A stretch of DNA of 64,000 bases from Eledone cirrhosa (Eukaryota > Mollusca > Cephalopoda > Octopoda > Eledonidae), in contig OZ024744.1 of assembly GCA_964016885.1 (NCBI GenBank), positions 21,196,098 to 21,260,097 on the forward strand, given 5' to 3'. Position numbers and translations under genes: made by a program. Below are positions 53,622 through 64,000 of the stretch, one piece after another (the stretch's first letter is position 1; each line of letters begins with the position of its first letter). Under the pieces are notes generated by a model. It made no database searches, was not told the origin of the DNA, and was given only the letters and a program-made list of their open reading frames with translations.

Positions 53622-56600
53622 TTAACAACAGATTAATCTTAAGAACTGACTCGTTTTAACAACAGTTGAATCTTAAGACAAAACTCGTTTTAACAACAGT
53701 TGAATCTTAAGAACTGACTTGTTCTAACAACAGTTCAGCCTCAAGAACTGACTCGTTTTAAAACAGTTGAATCGTTAGATCTGACTCGTTTTAACAACAG
53801 TTGAATCTTAAAATAAAACTCGTTTTAACAATAGTTGAAACTCAAGAACTGACTCGTTTTAGCAACAGTTGAATCTTAATAACTGACTCGTTTTAACAAC
53901 AGTTGAATGTTAAGATAAAACTCGTTTTAACAATAGTTGAATCTTAAGAACTGACTCGTTTTAACAACAGTTGAATCTTAAGATAAAACTCGTTTTAACA
54001 ACTGTTGAATCTTAAGAACTGACTCGTTTTAGCAACAGTTGAATCTTCAAATTAAACTCGTTTTAACAACAGTTGAATCTTAAGAACTGACTCGTTTTAA
54101 CAACAGTTGAATGTTAAGATAAAACTCGTTTTAACAATAGTTGAATCTTAAGAACTGACTCGTTTTAACAACAGTTGAATCTTAAGATAAAACTCGTTTT
54201 AACAACAGTTGAATCTTAAGAAATGACTCGTTTTAACAACAGCTGAATCTTAAGATAAAACTCGTTTTAACAACAGTTCAAACTTAAGAAATGACTCGTT
54301 TTAACAAAAGTTGAATATTATGAACTGACTCATTTTAACAACAGTTGAATCTTAAGATAACATTCGTTTTAACAACAGTTGAATCTTAAGAAGTGACTCG
54401 TTTTAACAACAGTTGAATCTTAAGAACTGACTCGTTTTAACGACAGCTGAATCTTAAGATAATTCTCGTTTTAACAACAGTTGAATCTTAAAGATAAAAC
54501 TCGCTTTAACAACAGTTGAATCTTAAGAACTGACTCGTTTTAACAACAGTTGAATCTTAAGACAAAACCCGTTTTAATAACAGTTGAATATTAAGAACTG
54601 ACTCGTTTTAACAACAGTTGAATCTTAAGATAAAACTCGTTTTAACAACAGTTGAATCTTAAGAACTGACTCGTTTCATCAACAGTTCAACCTTAAGATC
54701 TGACTCGTTTTAACAACAGTTGAATCTTCAAGTAAAACTCGTTTTAACAACAGTTGAATCTTAAGAACTGACTCGTATTAACAACAGTTGAATGTTAAGA
54801 TAAAACTCGTTTTAACAATAGTTGAATCTTAAGAAGTGATTCGTTTTAACAACAGTTGAATCTTAAGATAAAACTCGTTTTAACAACATTTGAATCTTAA
54901 GAACTGACTCGTTTTAACAACAGTTGAATCTTAAGAACTGACTCGTTTTAACAACAGTTGAATCTTAAGAACTGACTCGTTTTAACAACAACTGAATCTT
55001 AAGATAAAACTCGTTTTAACAACAGTTGAATCTTAAGAACTGACTCGTTTTAACATCAGTTCAACCTTAAGAACTGACTCGTTTTAACAACAGTTGAATC
55101 TTCAAATAAAACTCGTTTTAACAACAGTTGAATCTTAAGAACTGACTCGTTTTAACAACAGTTGAATCTTAAGATAAAACTCGTTTTAACAACAGTTGAA
55201 TCTTAAGAACTGACTCGTTTTAACAACAGCTGAATCTTAAGATAAAACTCGTTTTAACAACAGTTGAATCTTAAGAACTGACTCGTTTTAACATCAGTTC
55301 AACCTTTAGAGCTGAATCGTTTAACAACAGTTGAATCTTCAAATAAAACTCTTTAAACAACAGTTGAATCTTAAGAACTGACTCGTGTTAACAACAGTTG
55401 AATCTTAAGATAAAACTAGTTTTAACAACAGTTCAACCTTAAGAACTGACTCGTTTTAACAACAGTTGAATCTTAAGAACTGACTCGTTTTAACAACAGT
55501 TGAATCCTAAGAACTGACTCGTTTTAACAACAGCTGATTCTTAAGATAAAACTCGTTTTAACAACAGTTGAATCTTAAGAACTGACTCGTTTTAACAACA
55601 GTTGAATCTTAAGATAAAACTCGTTTTAACAACAGTTGAATCTTAAGAACTGACTCGTTTTATCAACAGTTCAACCTTAAGAACTGACTCGTTTTAACAA
55701 CAGTTGAATCATCAAATCAAACTCGTTTTAACAACAGTTGAATCTTAAGAACTGACTCGTTTTAACATCAGTTCAACCTTAAGAGCTGACTCGTTTAACA
55801 ACAGTTGAATCTTCAAATAAAACTCTTTTAACAACAGTTGAATCTTAAGAACTGACTCGTGTTAACAACAGTTGTGAATCTTAAGATAAAACTAGTTTTA
55901 ACAACAGTTCAACCTTAAGAACTGACTCGTTTTAACAACAGTTGAATCTTCAAATAAAACTCGTTTTAACAACAGTTGAATCTTAAGAACTGACTCGTTT
56001 TAACAACAGTTGAATGTTAAGATAAAACTCGTTTTAACAACAGTTGAATCTTAAGAACTGACTCGTTTAACAACAGCTGAATCTTAAGATAAAACTCGTT
56101 TTAACAACAGTTCAAACTTAAGAAATGTCTCGTTTTAACAACTGTTGAATCTTATGAACTGACACATTTTAACAACAGTTGAATCTTAAGATAACTTTCG
56201 TTTTAACAACAGTTGAATCTTAAGAACTGACTCGTGTTAACAACAGTTGTGAATCTTAAGATAAAACTAGTTTTAACAACAGTTCAACCTTAAGAACTGA
56301 CTCGTTTTAACAACAGTTGAATCTTCAAATAAAACTCGTTTTAACAACAGTTGAATCTTAAGAACTGACTCGTTTTAACAACAGTTGAATGTTAAGATAA
56401 AACTCGTTTTAACAACAGTTGAATCTTAAGAACTGACTCGTTTTAACAACAGTTGAATCTTCAAATAAAACTCGATTTAACAACAGTTGAATCTTAAGAA
56501 CTGACTCGTTTTAACAACAGTTGAATCTTAAGAACTGACTCGTTTTAACAACAGTTAAATCTTAATAACTGACTCGTTTTAACAACAGTTGAATGTTAAG

Positions 56601-57395
56601 TTAAACCTCGTTTTAACAATAGTTGAATCTTAAGAACTGACTCGTTTTAACAACAGTTGAATCTTATGAACTGACTCATTTTAGCAACAGTTGAATCTTA
56701 AGATAACATTCGTTTTAACAACAGTTGAATCTTAAGATAAAACTCGTTTTAACAACAGTTGAATCTTAAGAACTGACTCGTTTCATCAACAGATCAACCT
56801 TAAGAACTGACTCGTTTTAACAACAGTTGAATCTTCAAATAAAACTCGTTTTAACAACAATTGAATCTTAAGAACTGACTCGTTTTAACAACAGTTGAAT
56901 CTTAAGAACTGACTCGTTTTAACAACAGTTGAATCTTAATATAAAACTCGTTTTAACAACAGTTGAATCTTAAGAACTGACTCGGTTTAACAACCGCTGA
57001 ATCTTAAGATAAAACTCGTTTTAACAACAGTTGAATCTTAAGAACTGACTCGTTTTAACAACAGTTGAATCTTAAGATAAAACTCGTTTTAACAACAGTT
57101 GAATCTTATGAGCTAACTCATTTTAACAACAGTTGAATCTTAAGTTAAGACTCGTTTTAACAACAGTTGAATCTTAAGAACTGACTCGTTTTAACGACAG
57201 CTGAATCTTAAGATAAAACTTGTTTTAAGAACAGTTGAATCTTAAAGATAAAACTCGCTTTAACAACAGTTGAATCTTAAGAACTGACTCGTTTTAACAA
57301 CAGTTGAATCTTAAGACAAAACCCGTTTTAACAACAGTTGAATCTTAAGAACTGTCTCGTTTTAACAACAGTTGAATCTTAAGATAAACCTCGTT
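53622..57395. repeat. HOR alpha copy 11 (3774 bp), sister of copy 1
   Basis: Colinear with copy 1 at a constant offset of 53621: AAGTGACTCG (770 and 54391), ACCTTTAGAG (1681 and 55302) and TTGTGAATC (2251 and 55872) all keep the same spacing. Shared private variants include GTTTTAGCAACAGTTGAATCTTCAAATTAAAC. Only scattered base changes are visible (for example TTTTAATAACAGTTGAATATT here). It has an extra block of about 375 bp in which TTGTGAATC recurs near 56247. Confidence 0.87.
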
Positions 57396-60300
57396 TTAAC
57401 AACAGATTAATCTTAAGAACTGACTCGTTTTAACAACAGTTGAATCTTAAGACAAAACTCGTTTTAACAACAGTTGAATCTTAAGAACTGACTTGTTCTA
57501 ACAACAGTTCAGCCTCAAGAACTGACTCGTTTTAAAACAGTTGAATCGTTAGATCTGACTCGTTTTAACAACAGTTGAATCTTAAAATAAAACTCGTTTT
57601 AACAATAGTTGAAACTCAAGAACTGACTCGTTTTAGCAACAGTTGAATCTTAATAACTGACTCGTTTTAACAACAGTTGAATGTTAAGATAAAACTCGTT
57701 TTAACAATAGTTGAATCTTAAGAACTGACTCGTTTTAACAACAGTTGAATCTTAAGATAAAACTCGTTTTAACAACTGTTGAATCTTAAGAACTGACTCG
57801 TTTTAACAACAGTTGAATCTTCAAATTAAACTCGTTTTAACAACAGTTGAATCTTAAGAACTGACTCGTTTTAACAACAGTTGAATGTTAAGATAAAACT
57901 CGTTTTAACAATAGTTGAATCTTAAGAACTGACTCGTTTTAACAACAGTTGAATCTTAAGATAAAACTCGTTTTAACAACAGTTGAATCTTAAGAAATGA
58001 CTCGTTTTAACAACAGCTGAATCTTAAGATAAAACTCGTTTTAACAACAGTTCAAACTTAAGAAATGACTCGTTTTAACAAAAGTTGAATATTATGAACT
58101 GACTCATTTTAACAACAGTTGAATCTTAAGATAACATTCGTTTTAACAACAGTTGAATCTTAAGAAGTGACTCGTTTTAACAACAGTTGAATCTTAAGAT
58201 AAAACTCGTTTTAACAACAGTTGAATCTTAAGAACTGACTCGTTTTAACGACAGTTGAATCTTAGGATAATTCTCGTTTTAACAACAGTTGAATCTTAAA
58301 GATAAAACTCGCTTTAACAACAGTTGAATCTTAAGAACTGACTCGTTTTAACAACAGTTGAATCTTAAGACAAAACCCGTTTTAACAACAGTTGAATATT
58401 AAGAACTGACTCGTTTTAACAACAGTTCAACCTTAAGAACTGACTCGTTTTAACAACAGTTGAATCTTCAAATAAAACTCGTTTTAACAACAGTTGAATC
58501 TTAAGAACTGACTCGTTTTAACAACAGTTGAATCTTAAGATAAAACTCGTTTTAACAACAGTTGAATCTTAAGAACTGACTCGTTTTAACAACAGCTGAA
58601 TCTTAAGATAAAACTCGTTTTAACAACAGTTGAATCTTAAGAACTGACTCGTTTTAACATCAGTTCAACCTTTAGAGCTGAATCGTTTAACAACAGTTGA
58701 ATCTTCAAATAAAACTCTTTAAACAACAGTTGAATCTTAAGAACTGACTCGTGTTAACAACAGTTGAATCTTAAGATAAAACTAGTTTTAACAACAGTTC
58801 AACCTTAAGAACTGACTCGTTTTAACAACAGTTGAATCTTAAGAACTGACTCGTTTTAACAACAGTTGAATCCTAAGAACTGACTCGTTTTAACAACAGC
58901 TGATTCTTAAGATAAAACTCGTTTTAACAACAGTTGAATCTTAAGAACTGACTCGTTTTAACAACAGTTGAATCTTAAGATAAAACTCGTTTTAACAACA
59001 GTTGAATCTTAAGAACTGACTCGTTTTAACAACAGCTGAATCTTAAGATAAAACTCGTTTTAACAACAGTTGAATCTTAAGAACTGACTCGTTTTAACAT
59101 CAGTTCAACCTTTAGAGCTGAATCGTTTAACAACAGTTGAATCTTCAAATAAAACTCTTTAAACAACAGTTGAATCTTAAGAACTGACTCGTGTTAACAA
59201 CAGTTGAATCTTAAGATAAAACTAGTTTTAACAACAGTTCAACCTTAAGAACTGACTCGTTTTAACAACAGTTGAATCTTAAGAACTGACTCGTTTTAAC
59301 AACAGTTGAATCCTAAGAACTGACTCGTTTTAACAACAGCTGATTCTTAAGATAAAACTCGTTTTAACAACAGTTGAATCTTAAGAACTGACTCGTTTTA
59401 ACAACAGTTGAATCTTAAGATAAAACTCGTTTTAACAACAGTTGAATCTTAAGAACTGACTCGTTTTATCAACAGTTCAACCTTAAGAACTGACTCGTTT
59501 TAACAACAGTTGAATCATCAAATCAAACTCGTTTTAACAACAGTTGAATCTTAAGAACTGACTCGTTTTAACATCAGTTCAACCTTAAGAGCTGACTCGT
59601 TTAACAACAGTTGAATCTTCAAATAAAACTCTTTTAACAACAGTTGAATCTTAAGAACTGACTCGTGTTAACAACAGTTGTGAATCTTAAGATAAAACTA
59701 GTTTTAACAACAGTTCAACCTTAAGAACTGACTCGTTTTAACAACAGTTGAATCTTCAAATAAAACTCGTTTTAACAACAGTTGAATCTTAAGAACTGAC
59801 TCGTTTTAACAACAGTTGAATGTTAAGATAAAACTCGTTTTAACAACAGTTGAATCTTAAGAACTGACTCGTTTAACAACAGCTGAATCTTAAGATAAAA
59901 CTCGTTTTAACAACAGTTCAAACTTAAGAAATGTCTCGTTTTAACAACTGTTGAATCTTATGAACTGACACATTTTAACAACAGTTGAATCTTAAGATAA
60001 CTTTCGTTTTAACAACAGTTGAATCTTAAGAACTGATTCGTTTTAACAACAGTTGAATCTTCAAATAAAACTCGTTTTAACAACAGTTGAATCTTAAGAA
60101 CTGACTCGTTTTAACAACAGTTGAATGTTAAGATAAAACTCGTTTTAACAACAGTTGAATCTTAAGAACTGACTCGTTTTAACAACAGTTGAATCTTCAA
60201 ATAAAACTCGATTTAACAACAGTTGAATCTTAAGAACTGACTCGTTTTAACAACAGTTGAATCTTAAGAACTGACTCGTTTTAACAACAGTTAAATCTTA

Positions 60301-61097
60301 ATAACTGACTCGTTTTAACAACAGTTGAATGTTAAGTTAAACCTCGTTTTAACAATAGTTGAATCTTAAGAACTGACTCGTTTTAACAACAGTTGAATCT
60401 TATGAACTGACTCATTTTAGCAACAGTTGAATCTTAAGATAAAACTCGTTTTAACAACAGTTGAATCTTAAGAACTGACTCGTTTCATCAACAGATCAAC
60501 CTTAAGAACTGACTCGTTTTAACAACAGTTGAATCTTCAAATAAAACTCGTTTTAACAACAATTGAATCTTAAGAACTGACTCGTTTTAACAACAGTTGA
60601 ATCTTAAGAACTGACTCGTTTTAACAACAGTTGAATCTTAATATAAAACTCGTTTTAACAACAGTTGAATCTTAAGAACTGACTCGGTTTAACAACCGCT
60701 GAATCTTAAGATAAAACTCGTTTTAACAACAGTTGAATCTTAAGAACTGACTCGTTTTAACAACAGTTGAATCTTAAGATAAAACTCGTTTTAACAACAG
60801 TTGAATCTTATGAGCTAACTCATTTTAACAACAGTTGAATCTTAAGTTAAGACTCGTTTTAACAACAGTTGAATCTTAAGAACTGACTCGTTTTAACGAC
60901 AGCTGAATCTTAAGATAAAACTTGTTTTAAGAACAGTTGAATCTTAAAGATAAAACTCGCTTTAACAACAGTTGAATCTTAAGAACTGACTCGTTTTAAC
61001 AACAGTTGAATCTTAAGACAAAACCCGTTTTAACAACAGTTGAATCTTAAGAACTGTCTCGTTTTAACAACAGTTGAATCTTAAGATAAACCTCGTT
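57396..61097. repeat. HOR alpha copy 12 (3702 bp)
   Basis: Full alpha copy with CTTAGGATAATTCTCG near 58261 (shared with copies 2 and 13). It holds an internal direct duplication of about 476 bp at about 58560-59500, in which ACATCAGTTCAACCTTTAGAGCTGAATCG, CTCGTGTTAAC, AAACTAGTTTT and GAATCCTAAG each occur twice. The distal part (CTCGGTTTAACAACCGCTG, TTAAGAACAG) matches copies 1 and 11. Confidence 0.84.
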
Positions 61098-63500
61098 TTA
61101 ACAACAGATTAATCTTAAGAACTGACTCGTTTTAACAACAGTTGAATCTTAAGACAAAACTCGTTTTAACAACAGTTGAATCTTAAGAACTGACTTGTTC
61201 TAACAACAGTTCAGCCTCAAGAACTGACTCGTTTTAAAACAGTTGAATCGTTAGATCTGACTCGTTTTAACAACAGTTGAATCTTAAAATAAAACTCGTT
61301 TTAACAATAGTTGAAACTCAAGAACTGACTCGTTTTAGCAACAGTTGAATCTTAATAACTGACTCGTTTTAACAACAGTTGAATGTTAAGATAAAACTCG
61401 TTTTAACAATAGTTGAATCTTAAGAACTGACTCGTTTTAACAACAGTTGAATCTTAAGATAAAACTCGTTTTAACAACTGTTGAATCTTAAGAACTGACT
61501 CGTTTTAACAACAGTTGAATCTTCAAATTAAACTCGTTTTAACAACAGTTGAATCTTAAGAACTGACTCGTTTTAACAACAGTTGAATGTTAAGATAAAA
61601 CTCGTTTTAACAATAGTTGAATCTTAAGAACTGACTCGTTTTAACAACAGTTGAATCTTAAGATAAAACTCGTTTTAACAACAGTTGAATCTTAAGAAAT
61701 GACTCGTTTTAACAACAGCTGAATCTTAAGATAAAACTCGTTTTAACAACAGTTCAAACTTAAGAAATGACTCGTTTTAACAAAAGTTGAATATTATGAA
61801 CTGACTCATTTTAACAACAGTTGAATCTTAAGACAACATTCGTTTTAACAACAGTTGAATCTTAAGAAGTGACTCGTTTTAACAACAGTTGAATCTTAAG
61901 ATAAAACTCGTTTTAACAACAGTTGAATCTTAAGAACTGACTCGTTTTAACGACAGTTGAATCTTAGGATAATTCTCGTTTTAACAACAGTTGAATCTTA
62001 AAGATAAAACTCGCTTTAACAACAGTTGAATCTTAAGAACTGACTCGTTTTAACAACAGTTGAATCTTAAGACAAATCCCGTTTTAACAACAGTTGAATA
62101 TTAAGAACTGACTCGTTTTAACAACAGTTGAATCTTAAGATAAAACTCGTTTTAACAACAGTTGAATCTTAAGAACTGACTCGTTTTATCAACAGTTCAA
62201 CCTTAAGATCTGACTCGTTTTAACAACAGTTGAATCTTCAAGTAAAACTCGTTTTAACAACAGTTGAATCTTAAGAACTGACTCGTATTAACAACAGTTG
62301 AATGTTAAGATAAAACTCGTTTTAACAATAGTTGAATCTTACGAAGTGATTCGTTTTAACAACAGTTGAATCTTAAGATAAAACTCGTTTTAACAACATT
62401 TGAATCTTAAGAACTGACTCGTTTTAACAACAGTTGAATCTTAAGAACTGACTCGTTTTAACAACAGTTGAATCTTAAGATAAAACTCGTTTTAACAACA
62501 GTTGAATCTTAAGAACTGACTCGTTTCATCAACAGATCAACCTTAAGAACTGACTCGTTTTAACAACAGTTGAATCTTCAAATAAAACTCGTTTTAACAA
62601 CAATTGAATCTTAAGAACTGACTCGTTTTAACAACAGTTGAATCTTGAGAACTGATTCGTTTTAACAACAGTTGAATCTTAAGATAAAACTCGTTTTAAC
62701 AACAGTTGAATCTTAAGAACGGACTCGTTTTAACAACACCTGAATCTTAAGATAAAACTCGTTTTAACAACAGTTGAATCTTAAGAACTGATTCGTTTTA
62801 ACAACAGTTCAAACTTAAGAACTGACTCGTTTTAACAACAGTTGAATCTTATGAACTGACTCATTTTAACAACAGTTGAATCTTAAGATAACATTCGTTT
62901 TAACAACAGTTGAATCTTAAGAACTGACTCGTTTTAACAACAGTTGAATCTTAAAGATAAAACTCGTTTCGACAACAGTTGAATCTTAAGAACTGACTCG
63001 TTTTAACAACAGCTGAATCTTAAGATAAAACTCGTTTTAACAACAGTTGAATCTTAAGATAAAACTCGTTTTAACAACAGTTGAATCTTAAGAACTGACT
63101 CGTTTTAACGACAGCTGAATCTTAAGATAAAACTCGTTTTAACAACAGTTCAAACTTAAGAAATGACTCGTTTTAACAACAGTTGAATCTTATGAACTGA
63201 CTCATTTTAACAACAGTTGAATCTTAAAAACTGATTCGTTTTAACAACAGTTGAATCTTAAGATAAAACTCGTTTTAACAACAGTTGAATCTTAAGAACA
63301 GACTCGTTTTAACAACAGCTGAATCTTAAGATAAAACTCGTTTTAACAACAGTTGAATCTTAAGATAAAACTCGTTTTAACAACAGTTGAACCTTATGAG
63401 CTAACTCATTTTAACAACAGTTGAATCTTAAGTTAAGACTCGTTTTAACAACAGTTGAATCTTAAGAACTGACTCGTTTTAACAACAGCTGAATCTTAAG
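61098..63500. repeat. HOR alpha copy 13, cut by the gap; sister of copy 2
   Basis: Begins with AACAGATTAATC and shares CTTAGGATAATTCTCG and CTTACGAAGTGATTCG with copy 2. Its last readable monomers (CTTATGAGCTAACTCATTTT, TTAAGTTAAGACTCG, AACAACAGCTGAATCTTAAG) match about 5930-6040 in copy 2. It differs in details such as GACAACATTCG near 61833 and GACAAATCCCG near 62070. The copy stops in mid-array at the Ns, so the array probably continues into the unsequenced gap. Confidence 0.86.
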
Positions 63501-63700
63501 NNNNNNNNNNNNNNNNNNNNNNNNNNNNNNNNNNNNNNNNNNNNNNNNNNNNNNNNNNNNNNNNNNNNNNNNNNNNNNNNNNNNNNNNNNNNNNNNNNNN
63601 NNNNNNNNNNNNNNNNNNNNNNNNNNNNNNNNNNNNNNNNNNNNNNNNNNNNNNNNNNNNNNNNNNNNNNNNNNNNNNNNNNNNNNNNNNNNNNNNNNNN
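63501..63700. other. Assembly gap of 200 Ns
   Basis: Exactly 200 N characters lie between satellite and unique sequence. A round number suggests a placeholder rather than a measured length. The satellite is still regular at the left edge and the LINE reading frame is still open at the right edge, so neither boundary is real. Confidence 0.99.
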
Positions 63701-63947
63701 GCTGAAGCTGGCTCATTACTGCGCCAGCTTTTGCAGTTCTGGTACTTAATTCAGCCTCTTGCCTTCCATCACTCGTGAACACAGCCCCGAGATACTTGAA
63801 CTTCTCCACCTGCTTCAGTGGAACTCTATTTCCATGTAACCTGCACTGCACAGGCTTCCTTGAGAGGACGGGTCTCTCAGTTTTCGCAGCACTGATTTTC
63901 ATTTCAGGCATGCAGCACTTAGCCTCAAACCTATCAGTTTGATGTTA
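63701..63947 (-). pseudogene. LINE (non-LTR retrotransposon) reverse transcriptase fragment
   Basis: Read on the minus strand, this gives about 70 residues from the ATG at 63911 to the gap. The frame stays open 11 codons further upstream to a TAA at 63945-63947. Visible motifs are RFEAKCCMPEMKIS, LSRKPVQC, then VEKFKYLGAVFTSDGR and AELSTRTAKAGAVMSQLQ. This order (an RF..EC...GM.IS segment, a short beta hairpin, FKYLG.(V/L)FTS(D/E)G, and a helix ending in AVM..L) is typical of the region just after the catalytic palm in LINE reverse transcriptases abundant in fish and other animals. The catalytic YADD motif would lie upstream and is not encoded before the stop. The endonuclease is also absent, so this is a truncated or decayed copy. 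The clade cannot be fixed from so little. Apparent continuation through the Ns into satellite is an artefact. Confidence 0.8.
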
Positions 63948-64000
63948 AGGGTATTTTTATTACTATTTCTAGCAGGTTTTAATAAATCCTGTGGCTGTTC
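63948..64000. other. Short AT-rich flank, nothing recognised
   Basis: The 53 bases after the in-frame stop are AT-rich and give no RT-like reading on either strand that I can see. They may be decayed element sequence or host DNA beside a 5'-truncated insertion. They do not match the 34-bp satellite. Confidence 0.5.

Larger units (their letters stand above)
1..63500. repeat. 34-bp satellite array with nested higher-order repeats
   Basis: The whole span is head-to-tail copies of a monomer of about 34 bp in one orientation, with no unique sequence interrupting it. The common body is GTTTTAACAACAGTTGAATC followed by TTAA. The head alternates between GAACTGACTC (type A, about 32% GC) and GATAAAACTC (type B, about 26% GC). 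Most length variation is one to three bases, chiefly in the T4 run (GTTTAAC, CTCTTTAAAC) or an extra A (CTTAAAGATAAAACTCGC). 34 is not a multiple of 3 and each monomer has two TAA triplets, so every frame meets a stop within about 100 bp. The array is non-coding. It touches the left window edge and ends at an assembly gap, so its true length is unknown. I do not recognise the satellite family. Confidence 0.97.

Noticed and set aside
1..63500. CRISPR array (direct repeats of about 34 bp)
   Set aside because: Repeats abut one another with no unique spacers, both alternating segments are themselves repeated, and no cas genes are present.
1..63500. CENP-B box
   Set aside because: The box needs TTCG-N4-A-N2-CGGG. 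Variants GATTCGTTTTAAC match the TTCG....A half but lack CGGG, and the reverse strand of GACAAAACCCG monomers has A..CGGG but lacks TTCG. No monomer I read has both halves.
1..63500. Coding minisatellite or repeat protein
   Set aside because: The period is not a multiple of three and TAA occurs twice per monomer, so no frame stays open for more than about 100 bp on the plus strand. No satellite ORF is supported.
1..63500. Site-specific recombination sites of 34 bp (lox-like)
   Set aside because: Only the length agrees. There are no 13-bp inverted arms around a spacer, and the units are contiguous.
1..63500. Telomeric or subtelomeric repeat
   Set aside because: No TTAGGG-type or other G-rich short repeat is present, and strand composition is not G-skewed.
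63462..63911. An open reading frame of 149 codons on the minus strand
   Set aside because: About half of it is unsequenced Ns and its last dozen residues are satellite. Only the part from 63701 upward is real coding-like sequence, and it is annotated as a LINE fragment instead.
63701..63947. Functional retrotransposon gene
   Set aside because: An in-frame stop lies 11 codons before the first ATG, the catalytic motif is not encoded upstream of it, and the downstream part is lost in the gap.

Overview
The window is almost wholly non-coding satellite DNA from a eukaryote. Bases 1-63500 are one uninterrupted tandem array of AT-rich monomers of about 34 bp (roughly 1,850-1,870 copies). A run of 200 Ns (63501-63700) follows. 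The last 300 bases hold the only non-satellite sequence: a minus-strand fragment of a non-LTR retrotransposon (LINE) reverse transcriptase. The LINE fragment resembles elements common in fish and other aquatic animals, so an animal chromosome, perhaps a fish, is the best guess. The species cannot be named from this sequence. I saw no rRNA, tRNA, bacterial gene, CRISPR array or intact protein gene.

Two monomer classes share the 24-bp body GTTTTAACAACAGTTGAATCTTAA plus the ACTC before it, and differ in the head: type A has GAACTGACTC and type B has GATAAAACTC. They often alternate as a 68-bp dimer. A frequent third class (B') replaces TTAAGATAAA with TTCAAATAAA. Rarer diagnostic variants recur in fixed order and define multi-kilobase higher-order repeats (HORs).

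Layout by eye: (1) 1-about 24800, HOR family alpha, copies of about 2.2-3.8 kb headed by the variant AACAGATTAATC. This includes an unusual 5.2-kb copy with internal duplications and a clean 2207-bp tandem duplication. (2) About 24800-29100, mostly plain A/B/B' dimers with alpha pieces and a 476-bp tandem duplication. (3) About 29100-32000, a divergent mosaic with a 2413-bp-spaced duplication. (4) 32001-40046, three consecutive copies of a 2682-bp HOR (beta) with no net length difference. (5) 40047-42422, mosaic. (6) 42423-about 47749, two copies of an HOR of about 2.65-2.7 kb (gamma). (7) 47750-49342, mosaic returning to alpha. (8) 49343-63500, alpha again, whose last copies nearly repeat the first 6 kb of the window. 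The array is therefore organised at 34 bp, 68 bp, kilobase and probably tens-of-kilobase scales, as expected from repeated unequal exchange and conversion.

No gene network can be described. The array has stops in every frame. Any function would be structural (centromeric or heterochromatic) or through repeated binding motifs: each ordinary monomer keeps one CpG, type A monomers carry TGACTCG (a methyl-AP-1-like core), type B carry AGATAA (a GATA-factor core), and nearly all carry CAGTTG or CAGCTG (E-box; CAGTTG is also a Myb core). Copy relations were judged by eye from diagnostic variants and coordinate offsets, not by alignment software.
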